This document shows positions 1 to 13,600 of a DNA stretch of 64,000 nucleotides, one piece after another (within the stretch, counting starts at the first letter, position 1; every line of letters begins with the position of its first letter). The stretch is taken from NCBI RefSeq assembly GCF_014905175.1, contig NC_057790.1, forward strand, positions 24,206,469 through 24,270,468. Direction: 5' to 3'. Below the pieces are notes generated by a model, which ran no database searches, was not told where the DNA came from, and was given only the letters and a program-made list of their open reading frames with translations. The position numbers and the translations under genes are program-made. The DNA comes from Aphidius gifuensis (lineage: Eukaryota > Arthropoda > Insecta > Hymenoptera > Braconidae).

Positions 1-253
1 TAACACGATCTTGAGTGGCTTTCTGTTGTATACGACATCGTTAAGTGCTCATTTCACACTTACTAGAGACGATATGGCTATTAATTCACTTGACGAGAGG
101 AAAATGAAAAGAGTGAGGGTAAGAAGACGAGAAGATAAAAGATATTGTCATTTCGCTTGCTCCATTAATCTTTTCATCTAACAATGAATATAATTTTCAG
201 GCAATCACTACATAGGTATAATATTAAAAATTAATTAATTAAATGTATATTAC
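1..253 (-). other. Start of intron 1 of the Vsx-like gene
   Basis: AT-rich sequence downstream (minus strand) of the Vsx donor at 252-253. It contains a GA-rich patch around 95-145. No coding exon is visible before the window edge, so the homeodomain exons lie outside. Confidence 0.6.
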
Positions 254-731
254 CATGTGGTGGTGTATGTTGATGACTTGGACTATGTTGATGATGATGA
301 TGATTTGATGATACAGATGTACCAGATAAACCATGTTGTGAATGAGCTGCTGATGGATGTACATTGATACTTGATGATGATTGTAATTGACCAGGTTGAT
401 GTACCTGATGATGTGGTACATGATGAGCTGGATGTGGATGTGGTGGTGGTAAAAATGCTGCTGCAACAGCTGCTTGTGCATTTAAATATGCCATACGTGA
501 TGCTGTTAAATTACCCAAATTACCCAAATTTCCAAGATTTCCAAGGTGATTTGTAAGACTTGGCATGTAATCCCATATTTTATGATGTGTTGCTGTTGGT
601 GCATATGACACTGCTGATATTCCAGCTGTTGGTGAACTTTGTGGTGATCCACGATCTTGACCACCACTTCCATTTCCAGTTCCATTTAAACCAAGCAGCT
701 CTTGTATCGCAAATGGCGATCGCTGCGGCAT
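254..731 (-). CDS. Vsx: Vsx-type homeobox protein, first coding exon (partial)
   Basis: This is the first coding exon of a visual-system-homeobox (Vsx1/Vsx2/Chx10) type transcription factor, a nuclear regulator of neural and eye development. The protein opens with MPQRSPFAIQELLGL, where FAIQELLGL is the N-terminal octapeptide (eh1-like, Groucho-binding) motif typical of Vsx proteins. The next 140 residues are low complexity: a four-fold L-G-N repeat (about residues 63-75), an alanine run, then a His/Pro/Ser-rich stretch (about 97-160). The start is the first ATG (complement of 731). The exon ends at 254 in phase 1 with a donor reading GTAATA on the minus strand. The paired-type homeodomain and CVC domain must lie beyond position 1. 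The family assignment rests on the octapeptide and its N-terminal placement. Rax or another paired-like gene is the alternative, but the match is closest to Vsx. Confidence 0.8.
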
Positions 732-2139
732 CTTTTGCTCTTTTGGCTGAATTTTGATTGTTTAAATTATCATTTCATTTGTATTGATTTTTTTTTTCAA
801 ATTAACAATAACAATTCTTAGCAATATTTAATACAATTGGAAAATTATATTTTTGTTTTTATCTTGTTATTATTTTTTTAATAAATTTAATTACACAGTC
901 GAGTGTAAATATTTACACTTTTCTTTTTTTTGTTTTTCAAGAGTTTTACTGTGCGACGGTATTAATAATATTTTTATTATTGCATAAATATAAGCTTATG
1001 TGTTCTTTACACAACCGACGCTTATTATTATATATTTCACTTGAATATTAATTTTATGCAAAACTCTATTGATTTACAATATTATTATTTATCGACTGCA
1101 CTTTCATTGGTATTTGGATAATTTATTTTTTAGAAAATTTATTATTAGAAATAATAAAAATATTTATTTAGTTTTTTTTTTCTTGTTAAACTGCATTCTT
1201 TGATTATGTCTGGGTTGCGACGGCAGATTTTTGTAAAACAATGCTGAGTGAATAGGTAATTTGGCAAGCGACGGCAGCAAAACTTTTATGTCACGCGATT
1301 AAATCCAGTTTTGTAAATTCTGCCTTCTGATGAATAAATAAAATTTAATTTATAGTTTATAATTGAATATATTACTTTAAATGAGATAATTTTTTACAAA
1401 TTAATTATTTAATTAACAATTGTCCAAATCAAAATACCAATATTCAATTTCTTTGTTTACATAAAATTTAAAGCTTAAAACATTGAGCTTTTATTTTCGT
1501 TATATTTATAGCTTAATTCAATATTTATTTTTAACCATTACAGCAGTTAATAAATAAATTAAATTTATAGAAAAATGTGCTTGCTTATTATTATTATTAC
1601 TATTATTATTATTATGATTTAAACTCACTGAATAATTGCAGTATCAAATTTCAGGTACGTAGCCTCCAGTCTCGTGGTCCATTCGCTTCATCAACCCTCC
1701 ACTTCTCTATTGTAATCGAGACTTTGTTCACATCAGGATACACATATATATATTTTTTTTTCTCTCACTGATCCTCACACGTTTTCCTTCAGCATAAAAT
1801 AAACAACCAAATAAATGATTTTATAAAAAATTTGAAAGCAAACAAAATCAAGTTTCAATCAAGAAAATTCGTTGCACACGACAGTCAATATATTACTAAA
1901 ATTTAAAACAAAATAATAAACTTCACTTAATAAAAATACCTTCACTTGTATATATAATTTCACAAATTTTTTAGACAATCAAAACAATTCGAAAAAAAAA
2001 AAAAAATAAATGAATCATAAATGAACAAAAAAAAAAATATTTTAAATCACAATAATTGTCGAACAATATATTTATAATAATAATATAAATAATTTTTATT
2101 AAATATTTATAAACAAATAAATATATAAAGAATAATCAA
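732..2139. other. Proximal upstream or 5' leader region of the Vsx-like gene
   Basis: AT-rich DNA with no supportable ORF. It holds a TTA/TTG-type trinucleotide microsatellite near 1585-1617 and long A or T runs. It probably contains the 5' UTR of the minus-strand Vsx gene. I see no splice acceptor that clearly defines an upstream leader exon. Confidence 0.5.
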
Positions 2140-2670
2140 GAATGAAGAGCGTTATGACGTTCCGCGTAGTGTTTCGTTGTCACGACGATCAGCAACTGAA
2201 CTGTTGACGGGGATGACTAGTTGATGAAACACAAAAAAATTTATATACACGAAAAAGGGACGGGAGTCTCTCTTTATCCCCGATTGTGTGTGGTTTATTC
2301 TTCGTCACGTCACGAGATACAGTGGAATGAGCTTTCGTGACTCGTCTGAGAGAACGAAAGGGCGGTAGGTAAAGGCAGCACCCAAATACACAACATTAGA
2401 GAATTCAACCCTCCCACCTAAGGGTACAATTTTTTATTTTTTTTTTTAAATTTTTTATTTCTCTCTTTTTCCCTACTTCTTCTTCTTCTTCATCTACTTT
2501 ATTCTTATTATTATTATTTTTATGTATTTTGTATGTGTGTATGTGTGTGCGGTAGGGTAGATTGAGTAAGTTTGAATAGAGCATTGCCCCGCCGTGATAT
2601 TTTACACACGACAGTAGCCGTCTCGCATCGTGGATTGGTCCATTTTTTGAATCTTGCATATGGGTAGACA
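2140..2670 (-). promoter_or_regulatory. GC-elevated block, possible Vsx promoter
   Basis: This block (especially 2150-2400 and 2580-2660) is visibly richer in G+C and CpG than its surroundings and lies 1.4-1.9 kb upstream of the Vsx start codon. On the minus strand it has an arthropod-type initiator TCAGTTG (fwd ACTGA near 2195-2199). No coding frame is convincing. A promoter or proximal enhancer of Vsx is an inference from composition and position only. Confidence 0.35.
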
Positions 2671-5600
2671 TAGCCCTAGTTAGTAACAGGGGTGGTTACA
2701 AAAATTGTATACGCCTTACTAAAGTCACGCCTACATTAAATTTAAATTTTTAAATATCATTGACTTTTATTAATTTTTATATTGTTAAAAATTAATGTTA
2801 TTTAATAAATTTTTTAATATTTATATTTTGTATTATAGCAATTATTTATTTATTTAATTGGCAAATTTTTTTTATTAATTATTATATTTTTAATTAAATA
2901 AATAAATAAATTTTATGATTGTAAGACGAGCTTGATACTTTCGAATTTTGTTTACAAAGTGGGAGTTGCTTTTAGTTTAGCCAATCATGTGATAACAGTA
3001 TGAAAGCTCATTGGCCAATGTGTGAATCGATTTATATAACTTACCCCTTGTACAGTATTCAAGCGATTTTCGACCTTATTTAAATTGTACTATTTGGCTT
3101 ATATTTGTGTGACGTAAATGTTTTTCATACTGCCAATTCTGGAGTATTAGGTGGGGCTTGCAACTCCTGGTGGGAGACAACGACTGAGTGAGATTTAACT
3201 GAAAAAAAAAAAAAGGATATATATGAGAAAAGTACTTGCCAAATTATGCCTAGATTTTTTTTAAATCTTAATTCCTAAATACTTGAGTGTATTTAGATAT
3301 TAGAATATTTAATTTTTTTTTTTTACCAAAAAATGTGTTAACTATAAGAGTGTTTAAAAATAAAAGCTTTTTTCGTTGTAATCAAAATTGAAATTATAAT
3401 ATATAATTGTCGTTTTATATTTTCAAAATATAGGGAAAAAATTTTTTACCAATTTAATTGACTACATTTGATTGAAAGCTTGATGATAATTTTTTTGTTT
3501 TATTGTAAAAAGCTTTGCTTCTAATAATATGGAGCTTTTTTGTACTTCTCCACTTTAAAGTGTTAAAATATTGGCACAGATATACAAAATTTTGATCGAG
3601 TGCTCACAATATATGTGATACGAAGTTGACTGATTTTTTTTCTTGTATATATAATAAAAAACTTGAGACGTATTGAAAATTCATATATTTTGAAAAAATA
3701 AGATAAAAAAAAGGACCAAGTGAAGGGTATTGAAGGGACTCTTGATACTCTGTTCTGCGTATCTCCCTATTGTTTGCTACTTGTGTCAAGAGATTATCGT
3801 ATATCGTTCACAAGAGGATATTCGCGTACTTTGCATTGAACAGCTCAGACAAGAGGACCCTCACACGCTACCAAACTAAATAAAAATATTAAAAATCAAA
3901 AAAAATAAAAACTATTAATTTTAATCTATATTAATTCTTCCGTTGATAATTTACAATATACTTTTTTTTTTTTGTAACATATACTTTTAATTTTCATGCA
4001 TTGTCGTAAACTATATTATATTCAAATAATTTTTATTTCTATGAATTAAATCTTTTTAATTGTCAAGCTGGTATGTAAGACAATTTGTAAATTTCAAGCT
4101 TCAATATGAATCATAGTAAAAAGCTTTATAAAGAATTTTTTTTTTCATTTTAAATAGTTGAATTTTCGAAAAATATAAAAATCCTTTTTTTTTTTTTTGA
4201 CAATGTTTACAGACTGATAATGACACTTTACTGTGCACTTTGTTGTATATCTTTTTTAAAAGAGCATATAACCATGTTGAATTTCATGAGATACAGATTA
4301 CACTTTTAAAAATTTTAAGCTCTTTTTTTAAGAGGTATCATAGCCTCCCAAGATCTGCATGAGATTAATTTTTTTTTTTTTTTTTTCAATTCTATTGTAA
4401 ATTTTATTCCAAGCAAATTAAAAAACTATTTGGAAAATGTATAAGTCTTTCATTTTGTCATTAAATATATTAGAATAAGATGAAAATATTTTTAAAATAA
4501 ATTAAAATACATTTGAAGAAAAAAATGTAAATTTGCAATTAATATATTTTTTTTAAATATTGAACTGTTTAACATTATAAAAAACAATGTAAAAATTTAA
4601 CTGTGTAATTGAGCAGTTGTAATATTATTTAATAAAAAATAAAGTTGCACAAAAATCTTGTTAAATTTTGTAAAACTTTTAATTAAAATCCTCATTTTTA
4701 ATTACTGAAAGTAAAATCTAATGATTTATTTAATTTCTTCAATGTAAACATAAATTAAAATTATATTTTACTATTCATCAATATAATTTCCTCTATATTT
4801 TATGGTCTTTGTAAGCAAAAATGCTCAATTGAAATTTGTTAAATTAAATTACAATTTAAATGTCTGACTAATCTTAGGTATTACTACTTGAATCAATGAA
4901 AAATGTGTACGACATCTCCTCTCAATTTGATGATTCAATCTTTTCCTTATTTTTTTATTTTTCGTTTATAAAGACTCTCAATTCGATGTCTTTACTTCTC
5001 ATTCTATTTTAATCTTATATACCTTTCAGACAAAATTATATCAAGGCTAATATCCGTCATGAGAAAATTGCGGAAATTTAATATGAACTTGCTACTTATA
5101 TAAATCTCATTTGAGTCATAAATTTATATCGTTTAAATTAAATTTAAAAAACCTTTATATAATTATTTAAATAATAAATATATAATTTAATATGAAAAAT
5201 AAAATAAATAATAAACTTGATGTTTTAAATTACCTTTTCTTTTTTTTTTTTCTTCTTCCTTTTATTTTGTTCAGCTGTGAAGTAATTTTATCCCATGATT
5301 ATAATTTCAATTCTAGGTAGATGTTTAATTTTTTTTTTTTTCATTTCTATTTTCAAGTTCTTGTGAATTAAAGACCACCCAAGACATCTTGAAAATTATG
5401 ACAAGATAATTTAAGGCTCTTGAAAAAAGTAACAACGTCATTGCTTCTAACTGGTCATCTTTTATTTTAATCCTCTACTTGAGTTGACTTTTGAGTGTCT
5501 GCTGGAACATAGACAATATATATTATTTTTATAATATGTTTATTGGCGCCAGAAAATTTTTTATTTTATTTATTTAATTATTTATTGTATGAGTATATAA

Positions 5601-6599
5601 ATAATTTATAAATTATCATTTTAATTATATAAATTTTTGAGTCAACAGACTTGAGCATATATACAATAGATGGCTGTTTAATCGTAGTCGGTAATTTTGA
5701 ATGTGCTGCCTTCTTCTAACAAATCTGTGAACTTGAATTCGTTCAATACTTTTACAACAAAAGCCACAAATTAAAATAAATAATTTAAATTAAAAAATTA
5801 AAAATTAATCTCTAACAATTAAATGATAAATAAACAATCAAAGTTACTTTGAATCTTCAATGTAAAATTAAAAGAACCTTCAAACTCAAATAATTAAAAC
5901 AATTAAATTTTAATATTTAAAAAAAATTAAACATTCTAAATAAATTGATAAAATATTGAAAAAAAAAACCAAATGAAAATTCTCTCCAACAATAAATCAA
6001 ACACCACATCAAAGAAAAATAATAAATAAAAAAAAAAAAAAAAAAAGAAAGAATCCTTTTTATCCCCGAGATGATACCTCAGATGATGTTACTTAAAAAA
6101 AAGACAATGATAATAATATAAGAAAAAATATTAGTTACAAAGTTGGATAAAATAAATTTAGTAATAACTTTTTTCCTTTAAATTTTGTCATAATATAAAG
6201 ACAACAGTATAGCCTTACGTATCTCTCTCAAGTCGTCTCGAATGAACGAGAGGTTTGAAAGATTATGCCAATTGTTGGATATCCATATCTCAGTAAAGCA
6301 AGATTGATGGTGGTTTGATGTACCATCCAAATCACCAACCATCAATTTTTATCCAACAAAGATTATTCTTTCTCTCTCACAAGAAATTTCATTTTATCTA
6401 TTCTTTCTTATTTATTTTTAAATAAAATGAATTTTTATGCTACAAAAAAATTTATATTATAATAATAATAATAAATGAAAAATACAGAATAAATGATGTA
6501 AAGAATAAAAGAAATATAACAATAAAAAAGAAAAAAAAAAATGTAAAGAATAATAAAAAGAATGAAATGAAAAAAAAAATGTTATATATAAAATAAATT
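2671..6599. other. Intergenic AT-rich DNA upstream of Vsx
   Basis: Nearly 4 kb of AT-rich sequence with many homopolymer runs. Short mixed-composition patches occur near 2930-3200 and 3730-3860. I see no gene, RNA gene or mobile element. Confidence 0.5.
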
Positions 6600-6960
6600 C
6601 TTGGTGTTGATTGCCGAGTGAAAATGCGACAGTTTTAGTTTGAAGGGTTTATTGAATTGGCTCGATTTATATAGACAATGTCAAATCTCGGTCTAAGCAC
6701 GTCCGGTATTGGCCCCGGCGGGTTGCCATCATTTGCTCGTCATGTGATCCAATTATGGTCACGTTTAAACAAGCCAACAGTTGAGTATTACAAATCGTAT
6801 ATATATATAACACAAAAGTTGTACATCATTTTATGGATTATATATAACAATAGTTTCATGATATATATATATTGAATTTTGTATAAGCTTAAACTCTTTG
6901 TTTATTAGCTATATTATTGGACAACGCGTATCCATGGATGCCTCGAGGCCAGCTGAATCA
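6600..6960. promoter_or_regulatory. GC-elevated island, candidate enhancer
   Basis: Two GC-elevated patches (about 6670-6785 and 6917-6960) interrupt the AT-rich desert. Short plus-strand frames cross them (starts near 6678 and 6917) but run into low-complexity sequence without a plausible exon structure. Conserved noncoding regulatory sequence of the neighbouring developmental gene is the simplest reading. Confidence 0.25.
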
Positions 6961-9900
6961 CCCAAAATCATGTATCAATTTATATAAAATAATAATATCA
7001 AACAGTCACGATTCAATCGTTAAAAATAATACGCCCCTTCATGTCCAACAAATAATAATATTATGTTTGTTTTATATATTTTATATTTATCGATTTTTGA
7101 AAAAAAAATTGCAATAAAACATTTATGACATTTTAAATATAAATATATTTTAACTTGACAAAAATAATATAAATAAATTGTCAAGTAACTATTTCAAGTA
7201 TAGTAATTTTATAAAGTTTGAAGACTAATTTTTTTTTGTAGACTACTTGGGAATAAAGATGTAAGTTTTTTTGTTTTTTTTATATTGTTGTATTTTGAGA
7301 CATATAATTTATATATATTTTTTTTTTCAACATGCCCCGAGGTAAGTGAAGACGCAACAGGCCTCATAGAGAATCTGGTACTTCTGTATATATAGTGTCT
7401 AGAGGATCTTGACATGTGTAGTGTCATACATTGACAAAATAATGCTAGTTAGTAATAAAATAGTCTTTGTAAAATTTGTAAAATCCACTGTGACACGTAC
7501 TAACATCAGACAAGTAGTTTTTCTTGCATAATAATTAACACGTGATGTTGACTTTAGTATTTATAAAAAGTTCAAGTACATGCTGTACTTTATATTTTAA
7601 CGAGTCTTTGTATTTTAAATTTTATATATTTTTATACTTCAATGAAGATATATATATAAAATGAAAAACACTGCAGGTAATTTCGAGAAAAAAAAAAAAC
7701 TGAATAGAATTTTTAAATTTAAATTAACACTTTGAAATTTGAATGTGTATAATTTATACAATAACGATAATTAATAATTTAAATAATTAGATGACATACC
7801 TCTTGATCATTGTGATTGTGGTCATTGGTCAAATTCATATTGACAAATTTATGATGAATCGAAACTTAATTCCAGCGTGCAATATGTACATTCAGATACT
7901 TGTGGACAAAGTGCACTGATGGATTTTGAAGCTCGATGATGAATATTAATGTGCTGAACATGCTAAACACCAAAATACATCAAGGGCTCTTTGGCTATTT
8001 GTGTTGAATTCTCAAACGTGTTTACTTTACCCTAGACATATTGAGATATCACACTGTAATGTCCAAGTATTATTGTCTCATCAACACAATTCAAATTGGC
8101 ACCTGCAAATCATATATAATTTACTCATTAATAATCAAATTTAATAACACCTTAAATTACTATAAATAATAATAATTTTTTTGTGGAGTATTATCAGTCA
8201 TTGCGCAACTCAAAAGTGTCTGCACTTGGATATATTTTATATGCATCAGGGAACGTGTGGGTTGAGACACCCCCTTCGAAATTTCTTCACAAATATATAT
8301 TTACTTTTAATTTTAAAATTGTAAAAGAAAAAAAAAGCTATGATGGAAGGGACGATGTGAGTATAGACTGAAAGTGAGAGGCAAATGTGGAGGAATTTTT
8401 GTTGCATGTGAAAAAAGAAAAAAAACTTGAGAAGTGATGCTGAGTGTAGGGATGATGGAGATAGAGAATTCAAGTTGAAAGTTGGTATAGATGGAGATTA
8501 TGATGAGTGAAATAGTAAAGGCAAGAAAAATATAAGATAGAGTGAGAAAAAGTATGAAAAAAAAAAGGGTGGGTATGGTCGAAGCTTGGTTGAGAAAAAA
8601 GCAAGTATTTCGAGCGAGTAGATGAATAAGGGAGATGGCGCAATTCGAAAAGCTAAAAAGGAGGGACACTCGTCAAGAGGCTACATATAAAATCATAAGG
8701 CACATAGCCACGCCCATCACCCTGTACTTTCGCCAATAGGCTGTGAGTGCATTCAAATCGCAACCGTCGTTGCATTGTCATGTTTTTCTGGTACGGGCGG
8801 GATTTCTCTTTTACTTTGAATATAAAAATGTATATTGAAAATAATAAAAAAAAAAAAAAAGGAGGGCTCAAGAGAAATGTATAAAAAATAGGGGGTAGTA
8901 ACGATGAGGGGTGAAAATTTCAACTGAGAATATTCATATTAATGTATAGATATATGCAGATATCTTCTGGGACCTTATTTAAAAAAAAAAAATTTTTTTT
9001 CGTCTATTTTTTATTATTAGTTTTTTTTTTAATTATTATTTTTTTTTCTGCTTTTGATTTTGTCGTTGAGCCAACCCAGAATGTGAGATGTTACCCCTTG
9101 AGCACTTTGGCTCACGTATGGCTGGTTTATAGTTTCCTATTTTATATATTCTGCAATTTTTTTTTTTTCTTTTTTACCTTGATGCATTTGTTTGTTGTTT
9201 AAATATGTGCAGAAAGTTTTTTTTTTTCTTTTTGTTTTTTATATACATAGAGAGATTGCAATTATCGTGTCATGACTGGTATCACAAAAATTGAATGTCA
9301 GAGTAACATGGATACTGGTGTCATTGAACATTGTCGTTTGATCATGAGGTACCACTATGATCTTTATTCTAGACTTTCAATTACTCATATATGTATCTTG
9401 ACATTTTCATGTATTTTTTTTTCTTTTTCCTTGTTTTTTCGTGAAACAATAGAGCTTTTATTAAAAATGTATTTTAATTTTAATCAATATCGCAACCAAG
9501 CAATTTATTAAACTTTTTTTTGACATTAAAAAAAAAGTTGTTATAAATAAATTGTCTATTTATATTTATTTTAAATATTATCTTTTTCTGTTAATTAAAA
9601 GTATTTTATTTTATTTGCTGTTATTTTTTCATTAAGTCAATAATGTTGTTTTATTTTTTGTTTATTTGAAATATTTACCCTAATTTCCCTTAAATTCTAA
9701 AAAAAAGGAAAACAAATTTATGAATCATTTCGTTAACCTTAAAACTGGAAAGCTAATTTGTAAATCTATACTACATATGAAAATGACCCTATTCAATAGG
9801 TTTGGTCGTAAATTATCTTGCCAACTATAAACAACTGTATAACGATGAAAAATAATTTCAAGAGGCTCCAATTTGTTAAAATTTTTCAGATAATATTTTT

Positions 9901-10329
9901 CGTAATATAATAATACAATATTTCATGCAAAACTATTTTTTTTTTTTTTTTATCAATTATAATCAGTTGTTTAATTCATTGAAAAGAAAAAAAGCTATTT
10001 CAACAACAGTAGCTTGTGGTAACAAATTGCGTTTGTTATCAAAAAAAAAAAAATTCTCGTCGGGGGTAAAGCATTATTTATTGATTTACAATATAAGCCC
10101 TATTTTTAAGATTTTTTTTTTACTCAACTATTTTTATTTATATGTTTGTTTACAAATAATAACATAAATAAACAATAAAAAAAGAAAATATTTTCTTCAG
10201 TGTTTAATTACCATTTTAATATAAATATCAAATTGTTATTTATATATAAGAATGAAATTATATGATATATTAACCACTGTGCATTTCGATATTGGAAATA
10301 ATTTTATAAATTTTATTTCGAACACGAAA
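6961..10329. other. Intergenic AT-rich DNA with a purine-rich stretch
   Basis: No gene is supported. Mixed-composition patches occur at about 7330-7440, 7790-8060, 8640-8800 and 9060-9120. From about 8313 to 8640 the plus strand is strongly biased to A and G with few C. This leaves the minus strand open for 118 codons (8313-8669), but the translation is a low-complexity Phe/Ser/Ile string and is not a believable protein. Confidence 0.5.
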
Positions 10330-10680
10330 TGGCTGACAGGTTTATAAAAAAACGAAGAGGATCTTAATGCCAATGGCATGATCTTTCTCTTTTCACACAG
10401 AGAGACCCTTAAAAAGGGTGGTTATGTCTTTCAATATTTTCATTTCACTTTCTCTTATATATAATCTATCTCTTTTATGATAAAATCATTTTTCTCTATA
10501 TCTCTTTCTCAATTTATCTTTAACTTTTTGATAGCATCACCAAGTGAGAGCTTCTTCATTCAATTTCTTCAAAACGGAAATGGCTGAGCAGCCATTCGCA
10601 CAAGACTTCCGTCTGACTGAATATAGAAATGGAGTCCTCCAACATCGCCCCAGGGTAACCAAGTCAAGCTGACGATGGAA
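10330..10680. promoter_or_regulatory. GC-elevated islands, candidate regulatory DNA
   Basis: Patches at about 10320-10430 and 10540-10680 have mixed composition against an AT-rich background. The second is separated from the first by a TC-rich run. No exon with matching splice sites is seen. A regulatory role is an inference. Confidence 0.2.
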
Positions 10681-13600
10681 AATTTCCCCGTTAAGTCACG
10701 AAAATTGATAATAAATTTGATAATGGCGAACGAGCAATGTAATCATCTCACAAATGCAAGTTATCAAATTTATTATCATATATTCATAATAAAAATAAAC
10801 AATATACCATTATTTTTATTATATGTAAATAAAAAAAAATTTTTTTTATTAATTATTAATTTATTAACACAAAAAACAATAAAGAAAAAAAATTTATTAT
10901 TTATATTTTTTCTAATGACGGAAGTGTTGAGGGGCCAAGTCTCTTGAGATTTTTGTGGTGATTTTAAACTACCCTCAGGCATAAAATTTTTTTCAAAGGA
11001 AAATAAACTCATGAAAGAACAATTTTTATAATTTTTTTTTTATTCCAACGTCATTTTTTACTTTTCAATCATGAAAATTAATTTATATTTTATTTTTTCT
11101 TCATTATTTATACAACTTAATTTAGCAAAATTCAATCAAAATGAATCACTAAAAAATTTACTTATATTTTAGATCACCCTTGAATAAAAAGGGGGTGTGT
11201 ATACACGAAAAGCATAGTTTGGGCGAGTAATGCAATTATGTTTAACACTAACGAGCTAACTCTTGATAGAAAATGGCTGTATGCTCCGTTGACTGCAAAC
11301 AGTCAAGCCATTACCGTTTTCATTTTATGTTTTAACGTTGTTCCTCCCCTAATCTTATTTACTAAAGCTCTTTCATGTATATTTGTAAATTACAACGAAT
11401 ATAGAAAGTCAGTATATAGTTGAGTACATATACTTCACGAGCAAAAGTGCAAAGTAAGAATGAACAAAAAAATAAATAAATTCTTTTTTCTTCTGTAGTG
11501 GTACCAAACACTTGACAATTAATTAACAGTCTTTTTATATTTTTTAAAACCATTAAAAAATCTTTGTGTCAGTTGCCATCAGTGAAAATAGTTTTTTTCA
11601 ATTTTTATTTTTCATTAAATTTATATAAATTATAATAATAAAATCAATTGTATATATAGGGGAAAAATATTCGTTTAATAATTGACCGCTCAATTTCACG
11701 AAATCAATGATCCAAATTCTTATCTTGATTCTTTTATTCTTTTTATTTTTTTTATTTCTTTGTGTGTTACAGAGGAAGAATGAGAAAGTTTTTCTTTATC
11801 ATCTGTAAAAGGTCGAAACGCGAGGAAAAGTCATTTTACTTCTAGCTATTGTAATCGCAAGGGCTACACATTGACAATATACATTAAACGATAAAAAAAA
11901 AAAATAAGGGATAAAAAAGAGACAGATTTTATTCTGTATATTTTTTCAACGCTATTTTTACTATCAACAACTATCTTGTACGAGGATAGCAGTCTTTGAA
12001 TGCTTGTCAAAACCAGAAAGACGACATTTTTTGTATAGCTAGCCTATAGTGGTCTAAAAAAAAATAAAATAAAATTGTATATATCTTGCGAATAAAAGCT
12101 GCATTTTCGAAAAAAATTTTCCCCTTTTTATTTCCATTAAAGTATATGAAGAGTGCTAGATGCGATGATTCTTTCAGATAACAGTTAAGGGATGAGAAAT
12201 AAAAAATAAAAAGAATCAAAGTGAAAAAAAAGCAGAATTTTTAATATATATATTCGTCCGAGACAATGAATCGTATCAATTTCCTGAATTTTTAATGACG
12301 ACAATGTTTCCGGTGCAATTAAAAACTCCATTTGTATTTTTTTTTTAAATTTTTTTTGTCTGCTACCAATGTGTACCAAAGGATTAATTTTTATGTTCGC
12401 TCTTTGTTGATATTTTTATATGCATCTATGTCTGATGGGATTTTAATACATTAAGAAAAATCAGTTGATGCTTTTTCTGCTATTATGCTTATGACTATAT
12501 ATATTTAATTTTTTTTTCACGCGCAATATGTAATGGGACATATATTTGTACATCTCGCTTGGTTGCTGTGATGAGACGGGCGTTAATGCGGGGGATACTC
12601 CATATGTACGCATTGGAGGGTCCAAGTTATATAAAATAAAATAAAAAAAAAAATCATATATCTTTCAAAGGGATAAAATTTTAATAATGGATTTATGCGC
12701 ATATGTTAACTTGGCGGCCATTATTATGTTTTTAAGTAAAACGAGATGTGATGGGGCTTGTGTGTTCACGATCAAAGCTCAAAGATTTTTTTATTTTTTA
12801 ATGTTAAATATGTTGGCAACTATATATATAAATGCATGAGTAAAATATCTGATGTTATAAAATGAACGATGTCGTTAAAATAAATGCAATGCATACGACA
12901 TTTGGTTGGCTGAATCGAAATCATTTTTTTTTTTCATTTCTTATATAGCAATGTTTGTAATTTTTTTTTAAATTAAATTTTTATATATCTTTCGTGTTAA
13001 CAAGTATGATTTTAAGGGAAAAAACAAATATTACATCAGACATGCGGTTTTAAAATGTTTCGCGATTAATTATCATTATAAATTTTTATAATAAAAAAAA
13101 AATTTGATGGATAATATTGTTGATAAAATAAAATAATTAATTAAAACTCATATGGAAAATTAATTGAGTACTTCTTTTTGAATTGATTATTTTTTAGAAA
13201 AGAAAAAAGATATTTTATACAGATAAAATATAGTATACATATATATATTAATTTTCCAGACTAATCAAAATAGTAAAAAAAAAGACAGAAGAATATACAG
13301 TTGGATTCACAATTGTTAATCTATCACGCACACTATTTTTACGACGAAAAAAAAAAAAAAAGTCTATAAAAAAAGCAAAAGAAGCCAAAGTAAAAGTTCA
13401 ACATCATGTTCAAGTTTTTTTTTGCTTTTTTAATTTTCTGAAGAGTAATCAAAATTGCGGAAAAACGATGACAATAGTGTCGCTGTGATTGTATATTTTT
13501 ATATATATATTTATGCATTAACCATGCATTTTCCACTAGGTGAATAAAGAAAAAGAAGTTGAAGTACAGCACACACAAAGCGTTAATTTATTCTCTCTTT

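Noticed and set aside
6917..6975. Short frame containing AYPWMPRG, which resembles a Hox hexapeptide
   Set aside because: No homeobox nearby, no splice signals, and the frame continues into low-complexity sequence. YPWM is a four-residue match and easily fortuitous.
8313..8669. 118-codon minus-strand ORF
   Set aside because: It is open only because the plus strand is purine-rich. The translation is a low-complexity Phe/Ser/Ile string without any domain.
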